Below, piece after piece: positions 62,815-64,000 of a DNA stretch of 64,000 bases. The stretch lies in NCBI RefSeq assembly GCF_018603885.1, contig NZ_JAHGAW010000012.1:124001-188000 (forward strand), in the 5' to 3' direction. The notes beneath the pieces are model-generated. The model saw only the letters and a program-made list of their open reading frames with translations, made no database searches and was not told where the DNA came from. The first letter of the stretch is position 1. Every line of letters begins with the position of its first letter. The DNA is from Sphingobium nicotianae (lineage in GTDB: Bacteria > Pseudomonadota > Alphaproteobacteria > Sphingomonadales > Sphingomonadaceae). Both the position numbers and the translations under genes were made by a program.

Positions 62815-63364
62815 AGGCCGCGTTCTTGGCCTTCTTGTCCTGCTGATAGCGCTCGATCGCCTCGAGCGTGATCTGGCGCGCTGCGGCACTGTCGCCCCAG
62901 GTGCCGACGCGGACCCACTTCTCGGCTTCGAGATCCTTGTAGTGGGTGAAGAAGTGCTCGATCTGCTGGAACACGATGTCCGGCAGATGCTCTTTCTCGG
63001 TCACATCGGCATAATAAGGGAAGGTCGCGTTGTCGGGCACGCAGAGCAGCTTCTCGTCGCCGCCATGCTCGTCTTCCAGGTTCAGCACCGCGATCGGGCG
63101 CGCGCGCACGACGCAGCCCGGCACGAACGGCGAGCGCGCGACGACCAGCGCGTCGAGCGGATCGCCATCGGGCGAGAGCGTGTGCGGCACGAAGCCGTAA
63201 TTGGCCGGATAGCGCATCGGCGTATGCAGGATGCGGTCGACGAACAGGGCGCCCGACGCCTTGTCGAACTCATATTTGACGGGCTCGCCGCCGGTCGGAA
63301 CTTCGATGACGACGTTGAGGCTCTCCGGCGGATTTTCGCCGACGGGGATGAGTTCAATGTTCAT
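62813..63364 (-). CDS. ppa: Inorganic pyrophosphatase (family I)
   Basis: Soluble hexameric enzyme that hydrolyses pyrophosphate and drives biosynthetic reactions. The 183 residues include the family signature GDPLDALVV (with the metal-binding Asp residues), YEFDKASGALFVDRILHT, and EDEHGGDEKLLCVP. Length and motifs match bacterial class I enzymes. Single gene between two convergent or co-directional neighbours; the M61 peptidase gene lies 20 bases upstream. Confidence 0.96.
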   Translation of the reverse strand: MNIELIPVGENPPESLNVVIEVPTGGEPVKYEFDKASGALFVDRILHTPMRYPANYGFVPHTLSPDGDPLDALVVARSPFVPGCVVRARPIAVLNLEDEHGGDEKLLCVPDNATFPYYADVTEKEHLPDIVFQQIEHFFTHYKDLEAEKWVRVGTWGDSAAARQITLEAIERYQQDKKAKNAA

Positions 63365-63384
63365 GCAAGACTCGCTGCAAGAGG

Positions 63385-64000
63385 TTAACCTGTGGGAGCC
63401 GCGCCGGTCCTTGCTTCGAGAAGCCGGTCGAGACTCGTTTGCCCCTCTCCTGTTTTTTCGAGCCGCGGATAGCGCAAGCCCCCCGAATAATCGAGCGTGA
63501 TCGTGCGATATTGCTTGTCCTGCTTGAGAATGAATGAAAGCGGCGCCTTTTTGTCGCTGGTCGCCTTGATCGCGGCGCGGAAGCCGTCGCCGGAATATTC
63601 GGTGCCGTTGATCGCGACGATCTTGTTGCCGACGATCATCCCGGCCCTGAAGGCGGGGCTGTTCCAGATCACCTGCTTCACGTCGCCGTCATTGCCGACG
63701 ACGAGGCCGACGCCATAGCGCTGATCGACCGTCTTGGCGCTCTTCTCGTAGGCTGCGACCTCGAGATTGGGCGTCTCGCCATAGACCAGCTTGTAGCCGC
63801 CAAGCGTGAAGCCGCCCTTGGTGACTTCCTTGTTGGTCCTGTCGATCCGATCGCGCAGGAACGTCGCCCAGTCATAGGGATAGACGCTGTTCAGCGTATC
63901 GATGACGTCCTGGCGCTCATAAGTGAGGGTGCCCCAGTCGCCATCGTTGACGCCGAAAAAGGCCTTGGCGAAATCGTCGAGGCCCTTGGCGCCATTGGTG
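63385..64000 (-). CDS. M61 family peptidase with PDZ domain (C-terminal part, runs off the window)
   Basis: Only the last 205 codons or so are present; the gene continues past 64000. The visible part begins TNGAKGLDDFAKAFFGVNDG, which is the helical region after the catalytic domain of M61 glycyl aminopeptidases, continues with YERQDVIDTLNSVYPYDWAT, and ends in a PDZ domain (GLVVGNDGDVKQVIWNSPAF, MIVGNKIVAINGTEY). The zinc motif lies outside the window. Predicted to be exported or periplasmic. It is 20 bases upstream of ppa on the same strand, so they may share a transcript. Confidence 0.88.
   Translation of the reverse strand, partial: TNGAKGLDDFAKAFFGVNDGDWGTLTYERQDVIDTLNSVYPYDWATFLRDRIDRTNKEVTKGGFTLGGYKLVYGETPNLEVAAYEKSAKTVDQRYGVGLVVGNDGDVKQVIWNSPAFRAGMIVGNKIVAINGTEYSGDGFRAAIKATSDKKAPLSFILKQDKQYRTITLDYSGGLRYPRLEKTGEGQTSLDRLLEARTGAAPTG

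Overview
The window is high-GC chromosomal DNA that most resembles a member of the Sphingomonadales (Alphaproteobacteria). The evidence is a serine palmitoyltransferase gene with its dedicated acyl carrier protein and a ketoceramide-reductase-like gene (bacterial sphingolipid synthesis), two large TonB-dependent receptors, an alphaproteobacterial rplU-rpmA...obgE-proB order, and a DUF1285-NUDIX-CCA transferase operon. Genus cannot be fixed from the sequence alone.

The left half (1-28980) is housekeeping: a fatty acid desaturase; lptG-lptF (LPS export); a hybrid histidine kinase; the sphingolipid genes (spt, ACP, epimerase/reductase) running out of proB; obgE, corA, several GNAT acetyltransferases, rpmA and rplU; two divergent citrate-synthase-type genes, one with an N-terminal DNA-binding domain; gamma carbonic anhydrase and hemB; parC; a PAS-GGDEF-EAL protein; the CCA transferase operon; and folB. 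Palindromic repeats sit in several intergenic gaps.

Between folB and gyrB (about 29000-59540) lies a roughly 30 kb accessory block. It is bordered on the left by a decayed IS3-type transposase tail and on the right by a broken fragment that looks like the RNA-repair regulator RtcR. It has three modules. (1) 29.3-38.5 kb: HAD phosphatase, RpiR-type regulator, TonB receptor, PhnD/PhnC/PhnE-type ABC importer and a Tat-exported phosphocholine-specific phospholipase C; this looks like scavenging of organic phosphorus or phospholipid head groups. (2) 38.7-45.0 kb: an exported alpha/beta hydrolase and a glycerol regulon glpR-glpD-glpF-glpK, in which glpK is out of frame by exactly one unit of a (TA)n tract, suggesting a phase-variable or recently broken kinase. 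(3) 46.0-59.2 kb: exported esterase, TonB receptor, Tat-type HD-domain protein, IclR regulator, then an operon of a two-heme DUF1592-family protein, an exported VOC protein, a Tat-exported DUF1552 protein, a membrane-anchored ankyrin protein and a DUF2231/cytochrome c membrane protein. Four copies of one palindromic motif (core CCGAAAATATTTCCGG) lie upstream of the esterase, the HD gene and the DUF1592 operon, linking module 3 into one predicted IclR regulon. This module is the best candidate for an undescribed system: a periplasmic, cytochrome-coupled oxidative pathway for an unknown substrate imported by a TonB receptor.

The right end (59541-64000) returns to core genes: gyrB, a small secreted conserved protein, inorganic pyrophosphatase, and the C-terminal part of an M61-type peptidase that runs off the window. 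No rRNA, tRNA or CRISPR array was recognised.
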